DNA of 16,087 bases, from assembly GCA_023212695.1 (NCBI GenBank), contig JALCCG010000384.1, forward strand, positions 1-16,087. The letters are read 5' to 3'. Both the position numbers and the translations under genes were made by a program. Shown piece after piece: positions 7,432-15,314 of the stretch; the first letter of the stretch is position 1; each line of letters opens with the position of its first letter. This stretch comes from Sporisorium sorghi (lineage: Eukaryota > Basidiomycota > Ustilaginomycetes > Ustilaginales > Ustilaginaceae). Under the pieces are notes generated by a model that searched no databases, was not told the DNA's origin, and was given only the letters and a program-made list of their open reading frames with translations.

Positions 7432-8796
7432 ATGTCGCTGCGCCAGCGTCAAGCTCGGATGTCAGCCGAATCGAAACTCAAACCCTCGGAGCATCCGCCC
7501 GACTCACTATCAGCCAACAGCAACGGCACTGCTCCTCCAACCTCACAGCCTCGGAAGGGCATCCGACTGAATCGAGTGCTTGGCCGCATCGTCCCCATCA
7601 TTCTGCTGGTCTACATCGCCTACACCTACGATTTTGTAGTCATTCGTTATGCATACCGATACCTGCACCTCGAGCAAAAGCGGACGCTGGCGCCGATATG
7701 TTGGCTGCTGCCGGCGCACGGGTTGTTCCTGTGGTCGTTGCGGTCCTATCTCCGGGTATTTTTTGCACACGACCATTTGGCTCGCCGCAGCAGCAGAGGG
7801 ATAGAATGGCTTCGGGCTCGGCTGGGCGCAACGTTCCCAGACCCCGACGAGTCACGGCGCCAGGACAACCACCGCATCGCCCAGCGCGCTCTTACCTTGC
7901 TCCCCGGCTCTGCTTCATGCACAGATGTCCGGATCGAGCTGTGCCAGCCCAACGGCCAACTCCTCCGCTGCTGGCGCGACAGCTGCAACGGCCAGCCCAA
8001 GACGCTCCGCACACGTCACTGCGGCGACTGCGGCACTTGCCGCATAGGGCTCGATCACCACTGCGCCTGGTTCGACAACGACGTCACCGCCGCCACGACG
8101 CTCCGGCCCTTCGTGGGGGTTTTGGTCTCCGTCCCGCCGCTGTACGCGCTCGCGCTCGGCCCGCTGTTCCCGACGGCTTGGCGGGTGCTCGTGCGTGTGC
8201 AGGCATTCTCACACAGCGATGATGCGGTCAGGTCGGCGTGGTGGAGCAAGTGGTACAGCTGGGTCGGCGGGCCAGGGTTTCGGTGGATGGTCGGGTTTGC
8301 GCTCGGCGCCGCGCGCTGGTCACGGTCTACTATGGGGAGGATGCCGCATGAGTCACCAAGAGCTCCGATCATCGTTGCTGTCGGGGCAGTGTTCGTCTTT
8401 GTCGCTGCCGCGCTGGCCAGTTCGTCGCTTATGCATCTCAGGATGGGGAGGTTGACGGTCGATGTCGAGCGGGCTAAAGCGTTTCGCAGGCTGCAACGGC
8501 ATCTGGGGAGGGTGGAGAATAGCCAGGCGGAGGTCGATGCGATTCGACTCAAAATGGACGCGCTCGCGCCGGTGCAGCATTTCAAAGTGTCGTGGGTGGA
8601 GCCAGGTTCGGCAGAGAGGCAGAGCAGCGTCGTGTCTTTGACTCAGGATGAAGGGCTGCTCTCTCACGGTCACTCCTGGACCAACGTACGGCGCTTGCTT
8701 GGCGCTGTGACCGATGAGAGCCCAGCATGGTCGATCTCCGACACAGCTCTGCGCAAGGTACTCGAAAAAGCTTCGCTACTCTCACCCGCTCAATAG
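7432..8796 (+). CDS. DHHC-type protein S-acyltransferase (palmitoyltransferase), atypical zinc-finger domain
   Basis: A 454-residue multi-pass membrane protein. The first in-frame ATG is at 7432 (a second is at 7459); the frame is open further upstream but only from a TTG. The family attaches palmitate to protein cysteines through an acyl-Cys intermediate on the DHHC cysteine. Four hydrophobic segments are visible at about 48-72, 86-111, 225-248 and 311-334, with the cysteine-rich domain between the second and third. Asp208-His209-His210-Cys211 is intact, as are RTRHC, GDC and GTC. After the fourth segment, GRLTVDVE sits where the TTxE motif is expected. Oddities: the first Cys pair is spaced C-x4-C (180, 185) rather than C-x2-C; the usual NC after DHHC reads Asn216-Asp217; and the following G-x2-N is absent. 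It resembles divergent fungal PFA-type enzymes, but I cannot assign an orthologue. The tails are polar and presumably cytosolic. Confidence 0.85.
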   Translation: MSLRQRQARMSAESKLKPSEHPPDSLSANSNGTAPPTSQPRKGIRLNRVLGRIVPIILLVYIAYTYDFVVIRYAYRYLHLEQKRTLAPICWLLPAHGLFLWSLRSYLRVFFAHDHLARRSSRGIEWLRARLGATFPDPDESRRQDNHRIAQRALTLLPGSASCTDVRIELCQPNGQLLRCWRDSCNGQPKTLRTRHCGDCGTCRIGLDHHCAWFDNDVTAATTLRPFVGVLVSVPPLYALALGPLFPTAWRVLVRVQAFSHSDDAVRSAWWSKWYSWVGGPGFRWMVGFALGAARWSRSTMGRMPHESPRAPIIVAVGAVFVFVAAALASSSLMHLRMGRLTVDVERAKAFRRLQRHLGRVENSQAEVDAIRLKMDALAPVQHFKVSWVEPGSAERQSSVVSLTQDEGLLSHGHSWTNVRRLLGAVTDESPAWSISDTALRKVLEKASLLSPAQ

Positions 8797-8899
8797 AGTT
8801 CTGCACATGGACAATCGCATACAAACTTTGAATCGTTGACTGTGTTGAATGTGTCCTTTGCTCCGCGTCGGCAAGCTCCTAAGATTACACTTCGACTTT
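8797..8899. other. 103-bp gap between convergent stop codons
   Basis: This gap separates the DHHC gene stop (TAG, 8794-8796) from the RNA14 stop (TGA on the minus strand, 8900-8902). It is shorter than two ordinary fungal 3' untranslated regions, so the two transcripts probably overlap tail to tail. No clear polyadenylation signal stands out. Confidence 0.7.
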
Positions 8900-11671
8900 T
8901 CAGCGCATGAACCGACCACCATACTGAGCACCCCTCCTCCCACCGCCGCCCACAGGCACATTGGCGCTGCGAATACAGTCAACGATGTCCTCGGCCTTGA
9001 ACACGGGCCCGTCGAACAGCTGGGCGCTCGGCAGCATCTCCATAAACACGAGCACGCTCTCGGGGAACTCGGTCCAAGCGTCCCTTGGTCCTGCCTGCGC
9101 CGCGTGCGCGCCCATGGCTTGATTGGGCAGGCTCGAAGGAGCGGGCGAGGCCGAGTCGCGTTTGAACTTCTTCACAGGTGGTCCTACCGCTGACGCAGCA
9201 CCAGGACGCGCCCAGTTGCCCGACGTGTCGTCCTGCAGGCTCTCTGCCGCCAGACGCTTCATCTCCTGCATCGTCCTGCGTCGCGGGCCCTCCTCTACCG
9301 CTCCTGCGCCGCCGTCCTTGGCAGCCTCCACCGCGCGATCCGCTGCACTCGCACCCACAATCGCTGCCTGCCACCCCAAATCCCGCGGCCCCACCAGATC
9401 CAAGTCCATATACGAGCTGCGCGCAACAAAGCGCTTGGTGGCAGCCTCGTCCGGATACGTCTCCGCCAGCCGCGCCTCGATCTTCTGGATCGCCACGCTG
9501 TCGCCGAAGTTGTACTCGTACTTGGCCCACCGGTCCCAGATCGGACGCGCGCGGTCGGGGGAGAAGGTGCCGATAACGCGCTCGAAGAGCGCGCGCGCAT
9601 TGCTGTCGTCGTTCATCGCAATGAGGAAGTCGAGGTAGCGCACTACGAACGCCTCGTCGTGCCCGAACGTCTTGAGGGCCAGCTCGAACACTTTGGTGGC
9701 AACCACGGCGTCTTTGCTGCAGTGGTACTCCATGAGCGCGCTTGCTTCGAAGACTTGCCAGGTGCAGTGTGCGCTTTTGCGCGCTCGGCTGAACACGCCG
9801 CGCGCGGGACGGATGCCTTCGGTGCGTCGCAGGAAGTGCATGTACTTGATCCACACGAGCGCACTCGCTTCTTTAAGCGCCTCGATTTCCGGCGTCGCCG
9901 CGGCCTGCAGCGCCTGCTTGCGGGCTTGCACCTGCTCCCCTGCTCGACGCTCGCGCTCGCGCTCCTCGCCATCCACGTCCACGTCGCCATCCCCCTCATT
10001 GGTTCGGCGTACAGCCGCCTGCGCCCTGGCCATCTCGGCTTCTGTGTCGACGTTCTTGAGGTCCTGCTGCAGCCTGGCCTGTCGCGCCTCAATCTGCGCA
10101 TGGGTGTGGTTGAGCAGGTTGTCAAAGATACCCGCACAGTCCGCCGTCGACTTTCTCGCCTCGGCCAGCTCGACGTAGGCGAAATGAAGCAGGTAACTGC
10201 CAGTGCACGCCTCGATGCCGTTCTTGAGCCACGTAGCTGCCTCTTCGGCGCGCTCGGTGGAGACGAGGTATCGCGATGCAAGGTACCAAACTTCTGGATA
10301 GAAGCGCAGATACATGGTGGCTTTGCGATACGCACTCGTGACGCGCGCCTGCAGCGCTGCAGGGTCTTCGAGCAGCAGCGGGTTGGACTCCTCCCATTTG
10401 AGATACTCTGTCCACGCCTCGACCTGCTGGCGCTCGCGCTGCCACTGCGCCGGATCCTGGCCCGCATCGCCGGGCAGCGCCGACGAGGTCCACACGGGCA
10501 CACGCGGCAGCAGCGGCTTGGCCAGCGGATCCGTGTACGCCTTGAGGTCCCTCAGCACGCGACGCGCCGTCATGTAGGCGGGCGAGCGCTCAGCAAGGAA
10601 CTTCTTGGCAGTGAGCTTGTTGAGACCGTTTTCGTAGGCGTCGTAATCCTTCCAGATAGCCTCGATGTTGGCGAGCGGAACGCTGACGGCACGCTGGTAG
10701 ACGCGGCGGAGGTCGTCCATCTTCTGGCCCTCTTTCCACCCACCTCTGGCCTCGCGCTCCTTGATGAGCATGATGTAGTCGGTCCAGATGGAGCCGCTGT
10801 CCTTGTCGCTGCCGATGAAGCGGAGCGCAAACTCGTACGCGCCCTCGAGCACCCTGCGTGCCTGCTCGCGCGGTGCATCGTCTTCGGCGCCTGTGGGCGG
10901 CGGGAGCGGGTTGACGCGGCGAGTGTAGGAGAGGTAGAACTTCCACAGCTCGACTGAGGGAGTCGTACGCAGACATCGGTTGAAGATGGCTTCGACCTGA
11001 GCAAAGTTGCTGTGGGCAAGCTCGAGGTCGAGGTAGGCGAGCCACTGTCGTGCTTGGTTGGGGAAGACCTTGAAGAAGCGATCGTAGAGCGCTCTTGTTG
11101 CTTCCGTGTCTTCTCGCGACTGTGCCTCTTCGATGAGGGCGAGCCAGGCTTCGCCGTCGCGGGGCTCGATGCGGATGCGGTCCTCGAAGAGCTGCTTCCT
11201 CTGCTCTACCGTCATGTACTTGTGTGGTTGTAGCGGTTGACTTGAGGAGCCGATTTGCGGGATTTCGGTGTGAGCCTCGGGCTGCACTGCTGCTGGTGCT
11301 GATGCTGGCGCGGGATCTGGTGTGGCTTGAGGCTCTTCGACTCTGACGTTCGATGTTGTTGCAGTCTGCGCGGATGGTGTTGAATCCTTTGCGGCGGTTT
11401 CTTGCGAGTCGGTCTTGATGTTGGCGGAATCTTGTGGCTCTGTCTCTGCCTCTGGCTCAGCACCATCCGCTTTCGCTTCTACTTCAGCATCGCTATCAGC
11501 ATCTGCACCAGCTTCAGCGTCTACATCAGCATCAGCTCCGGCTTCGGCATCAGCAACGCCCTCGGCTTGAACCTGACTAGTTGGCTCGGCAGCGGGCGTC
11601 TCAGATGCGTGATCTGCGGTCTCCTCTTGCTTGAGCTGCGCCTCTTGCGCATCCGAAGCCTCTGCCGACAT
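8900..11671 (-). CDS. RNA14: mRNA 3'-end-processing protein RNA14 (CstF-77 homologue)
   Basis: A 923-residue protein starting at the first in-frame ATG; the frame is open upstream to a TTG near 11767. Rna14/CstF-77 is the dimeric scaffold of cleavage factor IA/CstF. It bridges Rna15/CstF-64 to the rest of the machinery that cleaves and polyadenylates pre-mRNA in the nucleus. Residues 1-150 are disordered and Ala/Asp/Glu-rich. HAT (half-a-TPR) repeats run from about 152 to 745; clear units include [39 protein letters not shown] and [11 protein letters not shown] charged coiled insert (about 525-600) splits them. A basic PPVKKFKRD (831-839) is a likely nuclear signal. The C-terminal [19 protein letters not shown] (about 880-898) matches the 'monkeytail' that clasps the Rna15 hinge, and the chain ends Gly/Arg-rich. 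It is longer than yeast (677) and human (717) proteins because of the N-terminus and insert. The call is firm. Confidence 0.95.
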   Translation of the reverse strand: MSAEASDAQEAQLKQEETADHASETPAAEPTSQVQAEGVADAEAGADADVDAEAGADADSDAEVEAKADGAEPEAETEPQDSANIKTDSQETAAKDSTPSAQTATTSNVRVEEPQATPDPAPASAPAAVQPEAHTEIPQIGSSSQPLQPHKYMTVEQRKQLFEDRIRIEPRDGEAWLALIEEAQSREDTEATRALYDRFFKVFPNQARQWLAYLDLELAHSNFAQVEAIFNRCLRTTPSVELWKFYLSYTRRVNPLPPPTGAEDDAPREQARRVLEGAYEFALRFIGSDKDSGSIWTDYIMLIKEREARGGWKEGQKMDDLRRVYQRAVSVPLANIEAIWKDYDAYENGLNKLTAKKFLAERSPAYMTARRVLRDLKAYTDPLAKPLLPRVPVWTSSALPGDAGQDPAQWQRERQQVEAWTEYLKWEESNPLLLEDPAALQARVTSAYRKATMYLRFYPEVWYLASRYLVSTERAEEAATWLKNGIEACTGSYLLHFAYVELAEARKSTADCAGIFDNLLNHTHAQIEARQARLQQDLKNVDTEAEMARAQAAVRRTNEGDGDVDVDGEERERERRAGEQVQARKQALQAAATPEIEALKEASALVWIKYMHFLRRTEGIRPARGVFSRARKSAHCTWQVFEASALMEYHCSKDAVVATKVFELALKTFGHDEAFVVRYLDFLIAMNDDSNARALFERVIGTFSPDRARPIWDRWAKYEYNFGDSVAIQKIEARLAETYPDEAATKRFVARSSYMDLDLVGPRDLGWQAAIVGASAADRAVEAAKDGGAGAVEEGPRRRTMQEMKRLAAESLQDDTSGNWARPGAASAVGPPVKKFKRDSASPAPSSLPNQAMGAHAAQAGPRDAWTEFPESVLVFMEMLPSAQLFDGPVFKAEDIVDCIRSANVPVGGGGRRGAQYGGRFMR
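11462..11551 (-). repeat. 30-bp imperfect in-frame tandem repeat in the RNA14 N-terminus
   Basis: Three 10-residue units follow one another at residues 41-50, 51-60 and 61-70: [20 protein letters not shown] and the diverged [10 protein letters not shown]. The underlying 30-bp units at 11522-11551 and 11492-11521 are similar in DNA. This indicates local tandem duplication within a disordered acidic tail, which probably varies in length between strains. Confidence 0.8.
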
Positions 11672-11968
11672 GTTTGATACAAGCGATTTTTGCCTGATCT
11701 CTCTGTCAGGCAGGTTGATGGGAACACAACACGGCAGTGTTTTGGAGTGATGATGGTGAGAAAGCAAAGATGGTCAATCAATCGAAGCGCATTCGCCGTT
11801 CTCTGTTTCTTCGCGTTCCAAAATTGGCGCATCTAGCGGGAAGATCGCTAAATCGGGATACTCCGAATCGGGCCTCATTTGCAAGATGACGCTTCAGGGT
11901 CCTCGTTTCGACGTTGCTGTGTTGGCTTCTCACCACAACTTGCCACGGCTACGATCCGCCTCGATACA
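11672..11968. promoter_or_regulatory. 297-bp divergent promoter region between RNA14 and the ZNF830-like gene
   Basis: Two divergent start codons are only 297 bp apart, so the two RNA-processing genes share a promoter region. It contains AATCGGG twice (11851-11857 and 11866-11872), the second copy inside a CCGAATCGG near-palindrome, and TCGCGT at 11811-11816. Unlike the SCC3/DHHC region, both strands carry upstream ATGs: minus at 11878, 11832 and 11792, and plus at 11886. Either transcription starts close to the genes or upstream ORFs are present. No TATA box was recognised. Confidence 0.75.
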
Positions 11969-12736
11969 ATGTCGACAAACGCAAGATCGCTGCTCCGCGC
12001 CGCTGCCAACGAGCGCGCCAAAGCAGGAGCCTCAGGCATTACGGACCGGTTCGCATCGTACTCTTCGACGGGCGGTTTGCGATGCTCGGCGTGCGGCTAC
12101 GTTGCCATCAAGCACGAGAGTCTATGGGGAGCGCATGTGCTGAGCAAGAGCCATCGCGCCAACGCTGCTCGCATTCGGGAAGAAGAGCTGCTACAAGCCG
12201 AAGTTCAGCGCACCAAGGACGGCAAGCGCAAAGCCGAGGATGCTGCTGGGCTCGACCATGACGGTGACGAGGACGAAAGCGGCGATGCGGATGCACTGGG
12301 AGCCGATGGTGGAAGCAAGAGGCCACGTACCGATTTGACGGAGGAAGCATCAATCACGTCAGCCGCCATCGATCCCGAGTGGGAGCTGTTCAAGTCCCAG
12401 ATGGAATCGACTCAAGCAGAGCAAGATGCGGCCTCATTCTCGACGGGAGCAGGCGCTGCTGCACTAGAGGCCGAGGCACAGTTGATATCGCGCAACGAGT
12501 TGGAATCAGGACAAGCTGGCATAGAAGAAGCTGTTGAAGAAAAGAGCGCCGAGGAGCTGGAAGCGGAAGAAAGAGCACGCAAGGAGCAAGAAGAGCGCGA
12601 AGAGATTCTGTCGAGGATGGAAGAGGAGCAACGACAGCAGGACGAGGCGGATTCCCGAGTGTCGGCGTTGAAACAGCGATTGCAACGCATCAAGCAGGCT
12701 CGCCTCGACAAGCAGAAGGCCAAGCCAAAGTCATAG
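11969..12736 (+). CDS. ZNF830/CCDC16-like zinc-finger, coiled-coil protein
   Basis: A 255-residue protein from the first in-frame ATG; an upstream open stretch begins only at TTG. One zinc finger sits near the N-terminus: Cys39-x2-Cys42-x13-His56-x5-His62, followed by basic residues. The finger and its surroundings (LRCSACGY, then SLWGAHVLSKSHR) match ZNF830, whose finger reads similarly with LW..HVLGK.HR. The middle is acidic, with a GSKRPR stretch that may be a nuclear signal. The C-terminal 90 residues are a Glu/Arg/Lys/Gln coiled coil ending in a basic tail, the architecture expected for the family. Human ZNF830 associates with spliceosome and XAB2-type complexes and with genome maintenance; a nuclear RNA-processing role here is inferred. 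It is shorter than the human protein (372). It diverges from RNA14, which fits shared expression of RNA-processing genes. Confidence 0.8.
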   Translation: MSTNARSLLRAAANERAKAGASGITDRFASYSSTGGLRCSACGYVAIKHESLWGAHVLSKSHRANAARIREEELLQAEVQRTKDGKRKAEDAAGLDHDGDEDESGDADALGADGGSKRPRTDLTEEASITSAAIDPEWELFKSQMESTQAEQDAASFSTGAGAAALEAEAQLISRNELESGQAGIEEAVEEKSAEELEAEERARKEQEEREEILSRMEEEQRQQDEADSRVSALKQRLQRIKQARLDKQKAKPKS

Positions 12737-13201
12737 CTGACCACAGTTACCCGTCGCAATGTTCACCTCAAGCTTGCTTCTTTCCCTCCTTCTCTTCAGA
12801 TGCTACATGTGCGTGCTTGCTTGCGTGCAAGATGCCCGGGAGTGTCGTGTGAGAAGCTTCAAGAGCATGCTTGATCAGCCGTGAAAAATAGCTAAGATGT
12901 TAGCGTTTAGTGTCCAACAATTTTGAAAAATTCGACCTTCGTCGCGTGTGGAGGAAAAACCTGAAAAAGCGGGCGAAAGCACGAGAAATTCGTGGAAGCT
13001 CAGCGAGAAGAAGCGCTGCGCAGAACAACTCAGCTTGCGCACAGAGCTTTTGCGCAGCGCAGCTTTGGAGCAGAAGCGTGGAAATTCAAAGACCAAGAAC
13101 AAGAACAAGAAGAAATACCTCTCTCGCTCCCTTCCTTCCTTCACCCTACACCACCATCCTCGTCTCTCCCCATTCTCCAACCACTCATCTCTTTTGCAAC
13201 A
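12737..13201 (+). promoter_or_regulatory. ZNF830-like gene 3' flank and STI1 promoter/leader
   Basis: This 465 bp separates two tandem plus-strand genes. The first part should carry the 3' untranslated region of the ZNF830-like gene. A pyrimidine tract ending in CTCTTCAG near 12790 resembles a splice acceptor but has no obvious donor or exon. A heat-shock-element-like site lies at 12853-12865. Near the STI1 start, a purine-rich block (AAGAAC/AAGAAG three times, 13095-13112) switches abruptly to a pyrimidine-rich block (about 13118-13200) that runs into the ATG. This is typical of leaders of strongly expressed fungal genes. Confidence 0.7.
12853..12865 (+). promoter_or_regulatory. heat-shock-element-like site upstream of STI1
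   Basis: The bases read GAA-gc-TTC-aa-GAG. These are two perfect inverted Hsf1 pentamer cores in correct spacing, plus a third with one mismatch. STI1 is a known Hsf1 target in yeast, which supports the assignment. It lies about 340 bp upstream of the STI1 ATG. Confidence 0.5.
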
Positions 13202-15022
13202 ATGTCGGTCGCCGACCTCAAAGCCAAAGGCAACGCCGCCTTTGCCGCAAAGGACTACCAAGGTGCCATCCAGAACTACAACGATGCCATCGCCGCAGCC
13301 ACCTCGCCCGAGGACAACGTCCACGTGCTCTACTCGAACCGCTCGGCGTGCTACGCCGGTCTTCGCGATTGGAACAAGGCGCTCGACGATGCCGAGGCCT
13401 GCATCAAGGCCAACCCTTCCTTCGCTAAGGGGTATGGACGTAAAGGTGCCGCGCTTCACGGTGCGCGCAAGCTCGAGGAGGCCGTCGACGCGTACGATGC
13501 TGGGCTCAAGATCGCGCCTGAAGACGCTGGTCTGAAGAAGGGTCTTGCTGATGTTCAACGTGCGGTGGAGAACGAGGCTGCGAACGGGCCTGGTCCGGAG
13601 GCCTCGCTGGGTCAGATGTTTAACGATCCGCAACTGTTTGCCAAGCTGAGCGCGAACCCGAAGACGGCGGGTTTGCTTTCCGACCCGGCATTCATGGCCA
13701 AGCTCAAGTCGATCCAGGCTAACCCCAAGGAGGCGTCGATGGCATTCTCGGATCCGCGTATGATTCAGGTCATGGGTGTGCTCATGGGCATCGATCTGCA
13801 GGCTTTCGAGCGTCCCGAGGGCTCGGACGAGCTGCCTGCCGACCTGGAGAACCGTCGCGAGGACATCGAGAAGCAAACTGGCAGCAGCTCTTCCGCCCCA
13901 GCACCCACCGCCGCCGCAGCCTCCACCTCGTCCACCGCCCCCGACGTCGAGATGAAAGACGCCAAGCCCTCGTCCTCCGCACCCGCCCAGCCCCCCGTCG
14001 AGGAGGAAGACGACGAAGACGCCAAAGCCAAAGCCGCCGCTGACGCCGAAAAGAAGCTCGGCAACGAACGCTACCTCAAGCGCGACTTCGACGCCGCCAT
14101 CCCGCACTACACAAAAGCCTGGGAGCTGTACAAGGACATCACGTACCTCAACAACCTCGGCGCATGTTACTTTGAGCAGGGTAAATTCGACGAGTGCATC
14201 AAGGCGTGCGAGCAGGCCGTTGAGGAAGGCCGGTCGATGCGTGCGGACTTCAAGCTGGTCGCCAAAGCCTACGGCCGGATCGGTTCTGCGTACGCCAAGC
14301 TGGACAAGCTCGATTTGGCCATTACGAACTACGAGAAGAGTCTGACGGAGCACCGGACGCCAGATGTGCTTGCTAAGCTGCGCGATGCGGAGAAGCTGCA
14401 AAAAGAACGCACGCGGCAGGCGTACATCGACCCGGCCAAAGCTGAGGCGGAGCGCGTGCGCGGGAACGAGCTGTACAAAGCCGGCGATTTCCCCGGCGCG
14501 GTCGCGGCGTTCACGGAGGCCATCAAGCGCGACCCTGCCGATCCGAGGGGGTACAGCAACCGCGCGTCGGCGTACACCAAGCTCGCTGCGCTCCCCGAGG
14601 CGCTCAAGGACAGCGAGGAGGCGATCCGCGTCGATCCGAAGTTCGTCAAAGGGTATGTGAGGAAGGCGAATGTGCTGTTTAGCATGAAGGAGTACACGAA
14701 GGCGCTCGAGGCGTGCCAGAAGGCGGAGGGCGTGGATGCGGCGCAGGAGGGCGGAGCGAAGAACGCGCGGGAGATTCAGGCGCTGATGAGCAAGTGCATG
14801 AACGAGCTGTACTCGCAGAGGTCGGGCGAGAGCGAGGAAGAGACGCTGCAGAGGGCGATGAGGGACCCGGAGGTCGCGCAGATCATGCAGGATCCCGTTA
14901 TGCAGTCGATTTTGCAGCAGGCCCAGGGTAACCCGGCCGCGCTGCAGGAGCACATGAAGAGTCCTATTATCAGGGAGAAGGTGCAGAAGCTCATTGCGGC
15001 GGGGATTATTAGGACGCGTTGA
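13202..15022 (+). CDS. STI1: Hsp70/Hsp90 co-chaperone Sti1/Hop
   Basis: A 606-residue protein, close to yeast Sti1 (589). It is a cytosolic adaptor that holds Hsp70 and Hsp90 together and passes client proteins between them. The frame is open 70 codons upstream but without ATG, so the start at 13202 (GCAACA ATG TCG) is chosen. Domains in order: TPR1 (1-115), DP1 (about 135-195), an Ala/Ser/Pro then acidic linker (228-275), TPR2A (277-395), TPR2B (410-535) and DP2 (545-606). The carboxylate-clamp residues that grip the EEVD tails are present: Lys7, Asn11, Asn46, Lys76 and Arg80 in TPR1; Lys284, Asn288, Asn318, Lys355 and Arg359 in TPR2A; Asn422, Asn453, Lys483 and Arg487 in TPR2B. The DP repeats show NDPQLFAKL and RDPEVAQIMQDPVMQ. 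Codon choice is strongly biased (no TTA, CTA or TCA), indicating high expression. Heat induction is suggested by the upstream site. Confidence 0.97.
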   Translation: MSVADLKAKGNAAFAAKDYQGAIQNYNDAIAAATSPEDNVHVLYSNRSACYAGLRDWNKALDDAEACIKANPSFAKGYGRKGAALHGARKLEEAVDAYDAGLKIAPEDAGLKKGLADVQRAVENEAANGPGPEASLGQMFNDPQLFAKLSANPKTAGLLSDPAFMAKLKSIQANPKEASMAFSDPRMIQVMGVLMGIDLQAFERPEGSDELPADLENRREDIEKQTGSSSSAPAPTAAAASTSSTAPDVEMKDAKPSSSAPAQPPVEEEDDEDAKAKAAADAEKKLGNERYLKRDFDAAIPHYTKAWELYKDITYLNNLGACYFEQGKFDECIKACEQAVEEGRSMRADFKLVAKAYGRIGSAYAKLDKLDLAITNYEKSLTEHRTPDVLAKLRDAEKLQKERTRQAYIDPAKAEAERVRGNELYKAGDFPGAVAAFTEAIKRDPADPRGYSNRASAYTKLAALPEALKDSEEAIRVDPKFVKGYVRKANVLFSMKEYTKALEACQKAEGVDAAQEGGAKNAREIQALMSKCMNELYSQRSGESEEETLQRAMRDPEVAQIMQDPVMQSILQQAQGNPAALQEHMKSPIIREKVQKLIAAGIIRTR

Positions 15023-15314
15023 AGAGGAGGAGGGGTGTACTGTAGCTTCAACTTGTGATGTCAATGTTGATGTGATGCTTTGTGATCGTTTCAATCTGCG
15101 TGAAGGGTGATGATTTTGGATGAGCTGTGTTCTTTCACTCTGTGCGTGCGTGATTCGTTGCGATTGGGCAGCTTTCGCTCACCATCCGTGCTGAGGTACA
15201 GTGTGCGACAGCCAGCCATTCCATTACGATTTCTCAGACGTTGTATTTGCAACGGAGCTGTGACGATAGGGGGGCGGGGGGCCTTCAACGCTGACGAGCT
15301 TGCAAAGCATCGTG
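15023..15314. other. 292-bp gap between convergent STI1 and ATG26-like genes
   Basis: This gap must hold both 3' untranslated regions. On the plus strand the first 150 bp are G/T-rich with repeated TGATG words, as expected for the STI1 3' region. No gene or structured RNA was recognised. Confidence 0.65.

Noticed and set aside
9659..10957. 432-codon plus-strand ORF opposite RNA14
   Set aside because: Same register effect as the other antisense frames; no domain recognised.
11672..11767. N-terminal extension of RNA14 with a poly-His start
   Set aside because: It starts at a TTG codon; the first ATG is at 11671.
12780..12796. Splice-acceptor-like tract after the ZNF830-like stop
   Set aside because: No matching donor and no downstream coding frame with family similarity; the protein is complete without it.
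12930..13000. Further heat-shock-like GAA/TTC pairs
   Set aside because: Spacing between the GAA and TTC cores is one or three bases instead of two, so they do not fit the Hsf1 consensus.
12875..15094. 739-codon minus-strand ORF opposite STI1
   Set aside because: It is in exact codon register with STI1, lacks an ATG at its start, has no recognisable domain, and is fully explained by absence of TTA/CTA/TCA codons in the sense gene.
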